64,000 nt of DNA from SOIL31 sp964636815. Lineage in GTDB: Bacteria > Babelota > Babeliae > Babelales > Vermiphilaceae. How positions within the stretch are numbered: position 1 is the first letter of the stretch; each line of letters begins with the position of its first letter. The notes beneath the pieces were generated by a model, which was given only the letters and a program-made list of their open reading frames with translations, was not told where the DNA came from and did not search any database. A program made the translations under genes and the position numbers. The DNA lies in contig CAZWTF010000002.1 of the NCBI GenBank assembly GCA_964636815.1, forward strand, positions 62,001 to 126,000, read 5' to 3'. Shown in pieces: positions 46,535 through 54,730 of the stretch.

Positions 46535-47527
46535 ATGAAGAAAATATTATTATTTTTTTGTTTGTTCTTAAACAGTATTGTGTTGCATGGAATGGAAGTA
46601 AGTAGCGCAGTATCTAGTGATAAAAAGAGTGGAAATAGTAAAAAAATAATGTTACAAAATGATTTCAAAAATTTTTTAGCTCATCGTTTAGAATCATATA
46701 AAAAAAACTTTCTCTCACCTGAAGATATGCAGCACATACAAACTATGTATGGCATGACACTTCAAAAAAATATGTCTTTTTTGGGGGATTGTTTGCATAA
46801 AGAAGCTTGTGATGAAAAAGGGGATAATTTTATACATTGTGCAGCAAAGAATAGAGATGTAAGGGTGATAGAGTGGGCAATTAAGTTTATGAAGCATCCG
46901 TTAAGCATACCAAATAAATTGGGTAAGGAGCCTATTGATCTTTGTATTGATCAGTTAATGCCACATGAATCAGAAAATAATAAAGAAAATGCATATAAGG
47001 CATTTACTGTGCTGGCTGATGGTTATGGTATAGTTGGTTTTGATTATGAGAATCGTAGAAGATTTTTAAAAAAAATAGTGACATTAGAATTTGAGTATAT
47101 AAAACAAGGCATTCCTTTTACATTCAAAGTAGATGATGTATTAAAATGCTTTTCTAGAGAAGACATTCAGTTGTCAGAAGTTTATCAGGAAGTGCGTGAT
47201 GAAGAAGGAAATACATTTACACATATGCTTGTCTCTCACCATTTGCCTGACCTATTATATACGTTTCTCATAAACAATTATATTACTCTTGCAGCAAATA
47301 ATAATAATGAGAATCCTTTGACCCTTGCGCAAAAAAACTTTCTAAGTCTGGGGCACAATCTTTTTGAACAATCTGTCTTGAATAAAGATTTTGATATTGC
47401 GAAAATTTCTCAGGAAGATAATAAAAAGAAATGTTGTTATTGGATGCTTTTAAACTTGCAAAAGAAGAAAGCCAAGAATACAGATTTTAAGCAGTGTTGC
47501 GATAAACATACTGTTGAAGAAAATTAA
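46535..47527 (+). CDS. Exported ankyrin-like protein, family C copy 1
   Basis: A signal peptide ends LHG, followed by MEVS. Two ankyrin-like segments can be seen: one at about residues 85-130 (DEKGDNFIHCAAKNRDVRV, then KEPIDLCIDQLMP) and one at about 225-270 (DEEGNTFTHMLVSHHLPDL). The C-terminus has a CC-W/F-ML ... CC-KH-V pattern shared with the next protein. Ankyrin-type proteins of intracellular bacteria often contact host factors; that role is inferred. No enzyme motif is seen. Confidence 0.7.
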   Translation: MKKILLFFCLFLNSIVLHGMEVSSAVSSDKKSGNSKKIMLQNDFKNFLAHRLESYKKNFLSPEDMQHIQTMYGMTLQKNMSFLGDCLHKEACDEKGDNFIHCAAKNRDVRVIEWAIKFMKHPLSIPNKLGKEPIDLCIDQLMPHESENNKENAYKAFTVLADGYGIVGFDYENRRRFLKKIVTLEFEYIKQGIPFTFKVDDVLKCFSREDIQLSEVYQEVRDEEGNTFTHMLVSHHLPDLLYTFLINNYITLAANNNNENPLTLAQKNFLSLGHNLFEQSVLNKDFDIAKISQEDNKKKCCYWMLLNLQKKKAKNTDFKQCCDKHTVEEN

Positions 47528-47635
47528 CATGTAATGATGTGATGCCTTTAGATGAGTTGGCGTTTGTTTTTTCATTTTAAATTGCTAAAATAAGCCCAAT
47601 TATCTTTGATCTTTTATATTAAAAGAGGGTATCGC

Positions 47636-48847
47636 ATGAAGAATATATTATTATTTATTTGTTGTTTAATGACGCATATTACAGTGTATTGCATGGAACT
47701 AGACAAAAAAGATGACCTCTGTAACAACAATATAGATTATGAAGTAATAGATAAAAATTTGATTGATGATTGTAAAAATGAGCTTGAAAAGTGTTTAAAA
47801 GTATATAAAAAGAGCGATGATTTTACACCCCAAACCATGGATAATATGTTTGGGGTTATTTCTTATATGACTAACCGATCTGACAATAGTGTTGATTATA
47901 TACATTGTACAAAAGACAAGAAATCCAATGGGTTTTTTCAGTATGCGCTTCAAAAAACAGATTTGCCAATTATGCAGTGGCTTATAACAAAGGGAAACAT
48001 AAAGTATCACTCAGAAAAAGAGTATGCTGATTTTATTGATTTTTGCTTCCAACAGTTATTGCCGACTGTAGATAAAAGCAAAAGAGACATTGCGTATGCT
48101 ATATTAAAATCTGTTATAGAACATTATAAAGCAGATGCAGGTTTTCTTAAAAAAAGTAAAGAATGTTATCTGCCCATAATGATAATGCTGCAGCTTAAAC
48201 ACAGAGCGCTTAAGAGTGAGTTTGTTATAGAAGAAGATTTATTAATTCCTTTTTTAGAGCACAATCAAACTCAGGCTTTGAATGGGTTATCTAATATGTA
48301 TCAAACAATCATAGATGAAGAAGATGATAAGAAAAATACGTTGGCTCATATTGTTGTAGAACAGCATGATGCTGATGAGCTTTATATACTGATGAAGAAA
48401 AACTATATATCAAAAAAAGTAAAAAATAGTGATGAAAAAACCGTTAAGAAGCTTGCGTTTGAGAAGTTTCGAGTATTTACGCAGGATACATCACTGATCT
48501 CATTACGCAAAGAAGAATCAGAACAAACTAAATGTTGTTATTTTATGTTAAATAAATACTTTGCAGGAGATAAGTTTGATAAACGGGACAACTGTTGTGC
48601 AAAACATCCTGTTCTTAAAAGATATGAAAGTGAACATTTAAAACAGAGTTTATCTTCTTCTGTGTCATCTTCTATGTCATCTTCTGTATCAGATTCTTTA
48701 GATAAAAAGCCAAAACCTGATGTTTTAGAAGCACTTCCATCAAACATCATAATTAACAACGGTTCAATAGAGCTTCCCGATGAGCCTGAGAAGGGTAATT
48801 GTTGTACTTGGTTAGAGAATTATTTTATGAAAAAAACAAAATTATAA
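47636..48847 (+). CDS. Exported ankyrin-like protein, family C copy 2
   Basis: I chose ATG 47636 (AGAGGG upstream). A signal peptide ends VYC, followed by MELD. It parallels its neighbour at 46535: FFQYALQKTDLPIMQWLI and DFCFQQLLP match CAAKNRDVRVIEWAI and DLCIDQLMP. KNTLAHIVVEQHDADELY and CCYFMLNKYF...CCAKHPV also correspond. It has an extra Ser-rich low-complexity segment (about residues 335-360) and a C-terminal CCTWLENYFMKK. The function is unknown beyond the ankyrin-like look. Confidence 0.7.
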   Translation: MKNILLFICCLMTHITVYCMELDKKDDLCNNNIDYEVIDKNLIDDCKNELEKCLKVYKKSDDFTPQTMDNMFGVISYMTNRSDNSVDYIHCTKDKKSNGFFQYALQKTDLPIMQWLITKGNIKYHSEKEYADFIDFCFQQLLPTVDKSKRDIAYAILKSVIEHYKADAGFLKKSKECYLPIMIMLQLKHRALKSEFVIEEDLLIPFLEHNQTQALNGLSNMYQTIIDEEDDKKNTLAHIVVEQHDADELYILMKKNYISKKVKNSDEKTVKKLAFEKFRVFTQDTSLISLRKEESEQTKCCYFMLNKYFAGDKFDKRDNCCAKHPVLKRYESEHLKQSLSSSVSSSMSSSVSDSLDKKPKPDVLEALPSNIIINNGSIELPDEPEKGNCCTWLENYFMKKTKL

Positions 48848-48868
48848 AATGGTAGGGACATTTTTGTG

Positions 48869-49492
48869 ATGAAATATCCTGTAATTGCTTTATTACTGCT
48901 TTTATTTCAGTATATGCATTCTATGGAATTAGAAGAATTAGAAAAAGTTCCTTTTTTAGAGAATAAAATTGCATTGGTTACTGCAAAAAAAGATATTGTG
49001 ATTAATCATCATAAACAAGTAAGATACGGTGATTTTCCTGAAAAAGTATATTTATTAAAACGCATACCAGGATTAAGGACCTCAAAAAATGTTCAGAAAG
49101 AAATCATTACATATATGGTCAAAACGGATTGCAATATAAGTTATGCATTAGCTGTTGATTATCAACGAGCAATTGGTGAATTATACAGCAAAATAGATAC
49201 ATTGACAGCAGAAAAAAATAGATGTCCGGATATAAAAATTAATGTTGATAGGTGTACTAATACAGCATATGGAGCATGTTCTGGTGGATGTTGTGGTGGT
49301 ACAGTTGGATTATCGATAGAATTTATTGCAGCTGCGATAAACGCATATGCGTGGTGTTGTTGCAGTGTTTCTCACAGCAAAATCATATGGGATACTTTGG
49401 TATGGGGCTTGCCGATTTGTACATGCTGTGGATGTGTGATTGGATCATGCTGTGTGGCAAGTGGTTTATACGACAAAATAAAATACGTGTAA
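48869..49492 (+). CDS. Exported protein with Cys/Gly-rich membrane hairpin, family D copy 1
   Basis: ATG 48869 is preferred to the GTG three bases earlier; GGTAGGGA lies upstream. A signal peptide ends MHS and is followed by MELE. The C-terminal 75 residues form two apolar segments crowded with cysteine and glycine (ACSGGCCGGTVG, WCCCSVS, CTCCGCVIGSCC). This looks like a membrane hairpin whose cysteines could bind metal, be acylated or form disulfides. The following gene has the same layout. Function unknown. Confidence 0.7.
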   Translation: MKYPVIALLLLLFQYMHSMELEELEKVPFLENKIALVTAKKDIVINHHKQVRYGDFPEKVYLLKRIPGLRTSKNVQKEIITYMVKTDCNISYALAVDYQRAIGELYSKIDTLTAEKNRCPDIKINVDRCTNTAYGACSGGCCGGTVGLSIEFIAAAINAYAWCCCSVSHSKIIWDTLVWGLPICTCCGCVIGSCCVASGLYDKIKYV

Positions 49493-49493
49493 A

Positions 49494-50372
49494 ATGAAAT
49501 ACATAGTTATTCTATGTTTATTGTCATTCTCAGTTTTATATACTATGGATCTTGTCTCTTTATTAGATAAAAATTTGAATCAAGAATCAGAAATATATTT
49601 CTCAAAAAAATTCCCATCTATAAAACTTTCAGAAATCGGCAAAGAGTATGAGAAGTTGTCTACTGATTGTAGGGGTAAAGTTATTGTGCGCATGTCTGAC
49701 TATGTATTAACTTTGCATTGCGTAGTACTGTGGCTACCGCAAGAGATTCAGAGACATATTATGACATACATGTTTGGTGGCTATAAAGCAATGATTCAGC
49801 AGAAAGATGATGAACATCAAACAGAAGAAGATCAACAAAATATTGAGAAGATAAAAATATATAACAATAAAGTTGATATAGCGGTAGAAAAATTTTGTGA
49901 GAAGAAGCGACTTAGCAAATCTGTTCAGTTATTTTATGATATTAAACGGGTGATACGAGAAGATCAACCAATAGCTCCAATGTATGCAATGAATAAGGCA
50001 GATCGTAATGTCTTTTTGGGTAAACTTAATGTTTGGTATGAAGATGTTGTAGATCCATTTATGAATACAGAAGAACGGGAATGGGTAGATGAGTTAAGTG
50101 AAGATGAACGAGTCTATTTTACAAATAAATCAATAAATAAGTGTCCTGGACGATCCGAGCACGCGTTTATATGTTGTATGTCGAGTATGGGAGCTATTTT
50201 TTTAGCCAGTATAGCAACCTTTGGTTGTGGTTTAGGCAGTTTGTGTTGTGGGATAAATTATAAAGTAATGCCATGGTGTATGGGTGGAGTATATGTGGGA
50301 GGACTCTGTGGAGGCTGTGCAATAGGAATTTGCTGTCTGTACCGCAGTGAAACTAAGAAAGAGATTTTGTAA
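49494..50372 (+). CDS. Exported protein with Cys/Gly-rich membrane hairpin, family D copy 2
   Basis: It starts 1 base after the previous stop, so it is translated from the same message. A signal peptide ends LYT and is followed by MDLV. A segment LPQEIQRHIMTYM matches RTSKNVQKEIITYM in the previous protein. The last 65 residues are a Cys/Gly-rich hairpin (GCGLGSLCCG, GGLCGGCAIGICC). Its 3' end overlaps the convergent uvrC by 20 bases. Function unknown. Confidence 0.7.
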   Translation: MKYIVILCLLSFSVLYTMDLVSLLDKNLNQESEIYFSKKFPSIKLSEIGKEYEKLSTDCRGKVIVRMSDYVLTLHCVVLWLPQEIQRHIMTYMFGGYKAMIQQKDDEHQTEEDQQNIEKIKIYNNKVDIAVEKFCEKKRLSKSVQLFYDIKRVIREDQPIAPMYAMNKADRNVFLGKLNVWYEDVVDPFMNTEEREWVDELSEDERVYFTNKSINKCPGRSEHAFICCMSSMGAIFLASIATFGCGLGSLCCGINYKVMPWCMGGVYVGGLCGGCAIGICCLYRSETKKEIL

Positions 50373-51636
50373 AACCCTTTTTTCTTTGTGCTCTATGAAA
50401 ACTTATTGCAAAATGATGTGCATAATCACGCAATGCAATTAAAAGTTTGCCGACATTGCTGTGAATATCAAGACGAATACCTTCTGGAAATTGTGGACCA
50501 AATATAGTTTCTTCTCTTTTTGCCAAACTAACAATTGGTGCATCAGGTAGCACTGCATACGCTGCGCTCAGCTGGCCTTTGCCACCATCAATAACAATAA
50601 GATCAGGAAGATCAGTTTTGTTTTTATAGCGGCGTTGTATAATTTCTTGCAATGCTGCGTAATCATTTTGTTCAGTTAATGTTTTAATTTTAAAATGTCT
50701 AAAATAGCTTTTTTCTGGTTGACCATCGGTAAAACGTACGCAAGATCCTACCAAAAAACTGCTTTGAAAATGTGAAATATCAAAACAATCTATAGTGCGT
50801 ATTGGTGTAGCAAACCCAAAAAATTTTTGTAACTCAGTGTTAATTGTTGGGTTTATTTCTGGTGCATATGGGCGTGGTGTGCTTGCTACAAAAATATCAG
50901 TTGCAAATTTATTGCTGCTAAAATGTGTGTTGAGTGTGTTAAAAATGATATCAACGTTTTGTAAGTATTCATTTAGGCGTTGCGCTTTTTCAAATGCAAA
51001 TTCAGCAATATAACTGCGCATTTGTTCTTTAATATTGTGTATAAAACCGTCTTGATTGTTTTTTAACGCTTCTTTTGCAAGAGAAACACGGAAACAGTAA
51101 TCGGCTACATCAAAATTTGATTTGCAATTGCCAGCACAATTACCAATGTGGTAGTCTAGACATCCCAGTTCTATTTTTTTGTTGCAGAGATTAAGTCTGA
51201 AGGTGTGCATCAAGAAGCTATATGTCTTGCGCGCAGGAGTTTTTTGTAAGAAAGGGCCAAAATAGGTCCCTTTTTTCTTTTTATTACGTACGAGTTCAAT
51301 TGTTGGGATTTCACTAGGGATAAAGAGAATGTAGAGGAAGGGTTGGCCTTCTTTAAGGAGTACGTTGAATTTTGGCTTATATTTTTGTACCAATTCTGCT
51401 TCTAGAAGCAGGCTTTCTGTTTCTGTGGGGGTCAAAATATAGTCTATATCAGCATATTCATCAATGAGTTGGTTGATTTTCCAGTCTGTTTTATATTTTT
51501 GGAAATAAGAACTCACTCGGTGATGCAGGTCTTTTGCCTTGCCGATGTATATAATTACCCCCTGAGCGTCTTTGAAAAGATAGACCCCAGTGAGGTGCGG
51601 GATTGATTTTTCCAGTTTTTTTAGTGGTTTGTTCAT
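50353..51636 (-). CDS. uvrC: UvrC-like excinuclease, short form
   Basis: It makes the dual incision in nucleotide excision repair. The N-terminal GIY-YIG nuclease (GVYLFKD and IIYIGKAK, residues 17-35) is followed by a cysteine cluster (LCNKK, GCLDYHIGNCAGNC), a UVR segment (FAFEKAQRLNEYLQ), and the RNase H-like nuclease (CFDISHFQ, VIDGGKGQLSAA, LRDYAHHFAISFHR). At 427 residues it ends right after the RNase H-like part, so the C-terminal helix-hairpin-helix pair of full-length UvrC (about 600 residues) is absent. The RNase H-like half is also compact. Confidence 0.9.
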   Translation of the reverse strand: MNKPLKKLEKSIPHLTGVYLFKDAQGVIIYIGKAKDLHHRVSSYFQKYKTDWKINQLIDEYADIDYILTPTETESLLLEAELVQKYKPKFNVLLKEGQPFLYILFIPSEIPTIELVRNKKKKGTYFGPFLQKTPARKTYSFLMHTFRLNLCNKKIELGCLDYHIGNCAGNCKSNFDVADYCFRVSLAKEALKNNQDGFIHNIKEQMRSYIAEFAFEKAQRLNEYLQNVDIIFNTLNTHFSSNKFATDIFVASTPRPYAPEINPTINTELQKFFGFATPIRTIDCFDISHFQSSFLVGSCVRFTDGQPEKSYFRHFKIKTLTEQNDYAALQEIIQRRYKNKTDLPDLIVIDGGKGQLSAAYAVLPDAPIVSLAKREETIFGPQFPEGIRLDIHSNVGKLLIALRDYAHHFAISFHRAQRKKGFTKSLS

Positions 51637-51825
51637 ACTTTTAGTATATCACAAACTGTAAATTTTGTTAGAGAGGGGGGTGGGAGAAGGATTAATTTTC
51701 AGATTTATGCGCAGGAGAGGTCCTCAGGGTTAAGCTGGGGATTTATCTTTTTATTAACAATCTATAAAATATGATCATAAAGTATTTGATGATGAAAATT
51801 TTACGACAATTTCAAAGGTTTAATT

Positions 51826-53019
51826 ATGTCTTTTACAAAACACATCCCTAAAATTATTAGTTTATTGGCTGCATTGTGGATAGGCTGGCAGGCCTATGCA
51901 TATATTTTTGATACAACAGTAGCATCTGTTGTTATTAATGGTATTAATGAGAATGGTTATTATTCTGGGGATGTGCGTTGCGCAGTGCAGTCAGATAAAA
52001 AGGGTGATGTTTCATTGTGGCTTGATACACAAAATCTAGTAAACAATGTACGTATTAAAGCGCATCAAGCTGGTCAATCTTTTACTATTCCAACTAAAAC
52101 ATTAAGTAATGGTAAGCATCAACTAAAGGTAGAATTTAGCGATAACACATTTAATAAAAATAAAAGTGCATTGCAGTATGATTTTTATGTTGATAATCAA
52201 CCATTGCAAGCGGTGTTTGTAAAAACAGGATCTCCGTATAAAGTTTTTCAAGGTAGAACATTGCATGTTCAATTTCAGGTAAATAAAGATATAAAACATG
52301 CACATATTCATACACTTTCACGCACGTTTGAATGTTTCCCTGAAGCGAAAAATTCAAAGATATATGAATGTTATATACCTATCGAGTGTGAAGAGCAGCC
52401 AAGTGAGTATTTATTCTCTGTTGATATAGAAGATAAAGTAGGTAACTCATTGCATCTTGATAACAAGTTTCAGATTGTGGTGTATCCGTTTAAAAAAGAA
52501 GTTATTACCGTGACTGCTGATAAAGTGCAAGAAGAGAAAGCTTTGGGGCGTGATGGTAAAAGTTTAGAGGATGATCTTGCACAGCTTGCGTTGCAATCAC
52601 CACGTGAAAAATTATGGCGCGGTATGTTTTGTGCACCGATAGAAATTCAGCGTGTTACGTGTGATTATGGAACCATTCGTACAACACAACACAAAGGCCG
52701 CTATGCACACAAGGCCGTTGATGTGATCAATATGCCACGCAGTGTTGTTTGGGCTCCGCAGGATGGCATTGTGGTTATGAAAGATAGATTTGCGCCAAGT
52801 GGTAATACTGTTATTGTTGATCATGGTCTTGGTATTTTATCTCTCTTTTACCATTTGGATGATTTTGCAGATATTGAAGTTGGTCAAAAAGTTGTACAAG
52901 GCAACCCGCTTGGAACCATTGGTAAAACTGGTTTTGCGACTGGATATCATTTGCATTGGGAAATGCGTATAAATAATACACCGGTTGATCCTTTGCAGTG
53001 GATTAAAGCTACGTTGTAA
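51826..53019 (+). CDS. M23-family (LytM) peptidase with N-terminal anchor
   Basis: A membrane helix near the start (about residues 11-28) is followed by two beta-rich, Ig-like segments. The LytM domain covers about residues 265-397. Zinc-ligand motifs are HKAVD (HxxxD) and HLHWE (HxH), with YHLDD between them. M23 enzymes cut peptidoglycan cross-links or act as activators of other hydrolases. The intact motif suggests activity. The stop overlaps the next start by one base (TAATG), so the following exported membrane protein is translationally coupled. Its presence suggests some peptidoglycan, or remodelling of another bacterium's. Confidence 0.9.
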   Translation: MSFTKHIPKIISLLAALWIGWQAYAYIFDTTVASVVINGINENGYYSGDVRCAVQSDKKGDVSLWLDTQNLVNNVRIKAHQAGQSFTIPTKTLSNGKHQLKVEFSDNTFNKNKSALQYDFYVDNQPLQAVFVKTGSPYKVFQGRTLHVQFQVNKDIKHAHIHTLSRTFECFPEAKNSKIYECYIPIECEEQPSEYLFSVDIEDKVGNSLHLDNKFQIVVYPFKKEVITVTADKVQEEKALGRDGKSLEDDLAQLALQSPREKLWRGMFCAPIEIQRVTCDYGTIRTTQHKGRYAHKAVDVINMPRSVVWAPQDGIVVMKDRFAPSGNTVIVDHGLGILSLFYHLDDFADIEVGQKVVQGNPLGTIGKTGFATGYHLHWEMRINNTPVDPLQWIKATL

Positions 53020-53744
53020 TGAAAAAAGCACTATACATAGCTGTTGTTTTCTTTTTTTTTATACCATCTATATGTGCAATGGATTTGGAGGCGGTAACCA
53101 CTAAACCTAAAAAATCTGAAAAATTTTTGTTAGTGTCAGAAATGCATAAGGTTTTGCTATGTGAACTTCAGCGTAAAGTATTTGGAAATATTATAGATAT
53201 AACTATTTATGAATATGAAAAAACAAAAGAATGTATAGATCATCAAGAAATATGGCAGAAGTTAGATGTAAAATTTTTATCACTACAAATTGGGTATGCT
53301 CAAAAGTTACAAAAGATATGCCAAGATAGAATTGGTGGCAAAAAGTTTTTAGCGCATGATCTATTTTTTTTACCTTATCAACAACAAGATGTATTTATAA
53401 AGATTGCTAATCATGGTTTTTTGGAATATCTGAGTGAAGGTGATCTTTCCGATGATGATTATAAGATTCTTGAGACAATGGAAAATGAAAATATAAAAAA
53501 AGGTCTCACCTTAAGATTATTACAGGGTAATAAGATTACAAGTTATACCAGGTCAGTAAGTGCAGGTTGTGGATGTTTATCTTTTCTTTTATTGTTATGC
53601 AGTGCAATTTTTTTTAACACTAAAGATACATATTTATTTTATTTAGCCCGTTTCGTTGCACGCGGTGGCGCTAGTTTATTTGGAGTGTGTACTTTGTTGG
53701 AAATATGTGGGTATCCGGCTTGTATAATTAAGAAACAATTTTGA
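53019..53744 (+). CDS. Exported protein with C-terminal membrane hairpin
   Basis: Coupled to the M23 peptidase gene by a one-base overlap. A signal peptide ends ICA and is followed by MDLE. The mature part has a helical soluble section, then two apolar segments with several cysteines (CGCLSFLLLLCSAIFF and LFGVCTLLEICGYPAC). The layout resembles the family D proteins at 48869 and 49494, though clear homology cannot be claimed by eye. Function unknown. Confidence 0.65.
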   Translation: MKKALYIAVVFFFFIPSICAMDLEAVTTKPKKSEKFLLVSEMHKVLLCELQRKVFGNIIDITIYEYEKTKECIDHQEIWQKLDVKFLSLQIGYAQKLQKICQDRIGGKKFLAHDLFFLPYQQQDVFIKIANHGFLEYLSEGDLSDDDYKILETMENENIKKGLTLRLLQGNKITSYTRSVSAGCGCLSFLLLLCSAIFFNTKDTYLFYLARFVARGGASLFGVCTLLEICGYPACIIKKQF

Positions 53745-53759
53745 ACGAGGAGAGTAAGT

Positions 53760-54335
53760 ATGTATTTTATTGCGCGTAATAATAAAATTTATAATTACAT
53801 AGCACATACAAGTTTAAAGCGTTGTTATTTAGCAACGCTTTTTTTTGTGGTTATTTTTTTATACATCATTTTTTATTGTGTATATTCGCCGCTACAGTCC
53901 TATATTACATTGTTGCAATCCGAACAAGCAATCTTGCACAAAAAGGTTGGTGAACTTGCGCAGATGGGAAAAACTCATAAAGAGTTAACAACATCTATTG
54001 AAGTAGGTAAAAAAAACATTGCTGATTATGCAGTTGCATCAGGTGCGCGTGAAGAACATTGCCATAAACGTATGTTGTTTATTATGGAAACAATCACACA
54101 AGCAGGACTTATTTTACGTTCATATGGATCATGCAAAGAAACAGATAAAGATTGGTATAGTAAAGATGTGGCTCATTTTGATGTTATTGGAACAATGCAA
54201 AAATTGATGACATTATTGGAAGCTATTAAGAATTCTCGTCAGATGATTACCTTGTCTCAGGTTACTATTGCACGAGTTGCTGATAATTCTTTTCAGATGA
54301 GTTTTGATGCTGTTGTGGTTACGGTAAAGAAATAA
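53760..54335 (+). CDS. PilO/GspM-like membrane protein
   Basis: One membrane helix (about residues 22-46) is followed by a coiled coil (LQSYITLLQSEQAILHKKV) and a small alpha/beta domain (about 100-190). This domain has the strand pattern FDVIGTMQKLMTLLEAIKNS...FQMSFDAVVVTV. It is the architecture of PilO, which aligns pilus machinery in the periplasm. It lies well away from the secretin locus at 27-36 kb, next to the M23 peptidase, so it could be part of a second or dispersed pilus system. The assignment is by fold pattern only. Confidence 0.55.
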   Translation: MYFIARNNKIYNYIAHTSLKRCYLATLFFVVIFLYIIFYCVYSPLQSYITLLQSEQAILHKKVGELAQMGKTHKELTTSIEVGKKNIADYAVASGAREEHCHKRMLFIMETITQAGLILRSYGSCKETDKDWYSKDVAHFDVIGTMQKLMTLLEAIKNSRQMITLSQVTIARVADNSFQMSFDAVVVTVKK

Positions 54336-54441
54336 ATTACGTGGTTCTATTTTCTGAAAAGGGATCCTCGACTGAAGCGAAACGTAAGTTGGGGTAAAAA
54401 TAAAGCCCTTCAACTTTGAACAAGCTGAAGGGTTAGGGGGG

Positions 54442-54466
54442 TGAACAATGCTTTACGCATTGTTCA
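54442..54466. repeat. Perfect 10-bp hairpin
   Basis: TGAACAATGC, a TTTAC loop and GCATTGTTCA. There is no T-run after it on either strand, so it does not look like a terminator. Confidence 0.7.
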
Positions 54467-54542
54467 GTTAGGGACATTTATTTACTTATTATTTAATATT
54501 CGCCTAATGCTAACAAGTGCTCATTGCTTTGTCAAGATATGT

Positions 54543-54586
54543 GCTATTCATCTCTAGTAATAAATTTTGTAATCAACGGAAAAGCC
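54543..54586 (-). pseudogene. Remnant of an ABC ATPase 3' end (glnQ-like)
   Basis: On the minus strand it encodes AFPLITKFITRDE and a stop, against AFPLITKFIAGNE at the end of glnQ (55767-55810). The 44-base stretches differ at 8 sites, all transitions. An in-frame stop lies just upstream, so only this tail remains. The collagen-like gene lies between the two copies. Confidence 0.7.
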
Positions 54587-54660
54587 TTCGCTCATGGCTT
54601 TGTTTAGTAAAGATTGCTGAGCGTTGTTTGCGTATGATTATAGCATTAAAATCAATGTAA

Positions 54661-54708
54661 AAAGAGAAGCGAATTGTTGGTTTTTATGTAACAATTCACT
54701 TCTCTTTT
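54661..54708 (-). terminator. Terminator of the collagen-like gene
   Basis: An 18-bp stem (AAAGAGAAG-GAATTGTT with its complement) has one mismatch. On the minus-strand transcript that mismatch becomes a G-U pair, supporting use in that direction. Confidence 0.75.
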
Positions 54709-54730
54709 CTATAAAAACTATTTTAGTTAA

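Larger units (their letters stand above)
54336..54660. other. Gene-free stretch with hairpins and a glnQ remnant
   Basis: It holds an imperfect hairpin at 54405-54433 (CCCTTCA / TGAAGGG), a perfect 10-bp hairpin at 54442-54466, and a decayed copy of the glnQ 3' end at 54543-54586. No intact gene is seen. Confidence 0.7.

Noticed and set aside
49720..49770. LPQEIQRHIMTYM as an F-box
   Set aside because: The resemblance is limited to about a dozen residues, without the rest of the F-box, and lies inside an exported membrane protein.
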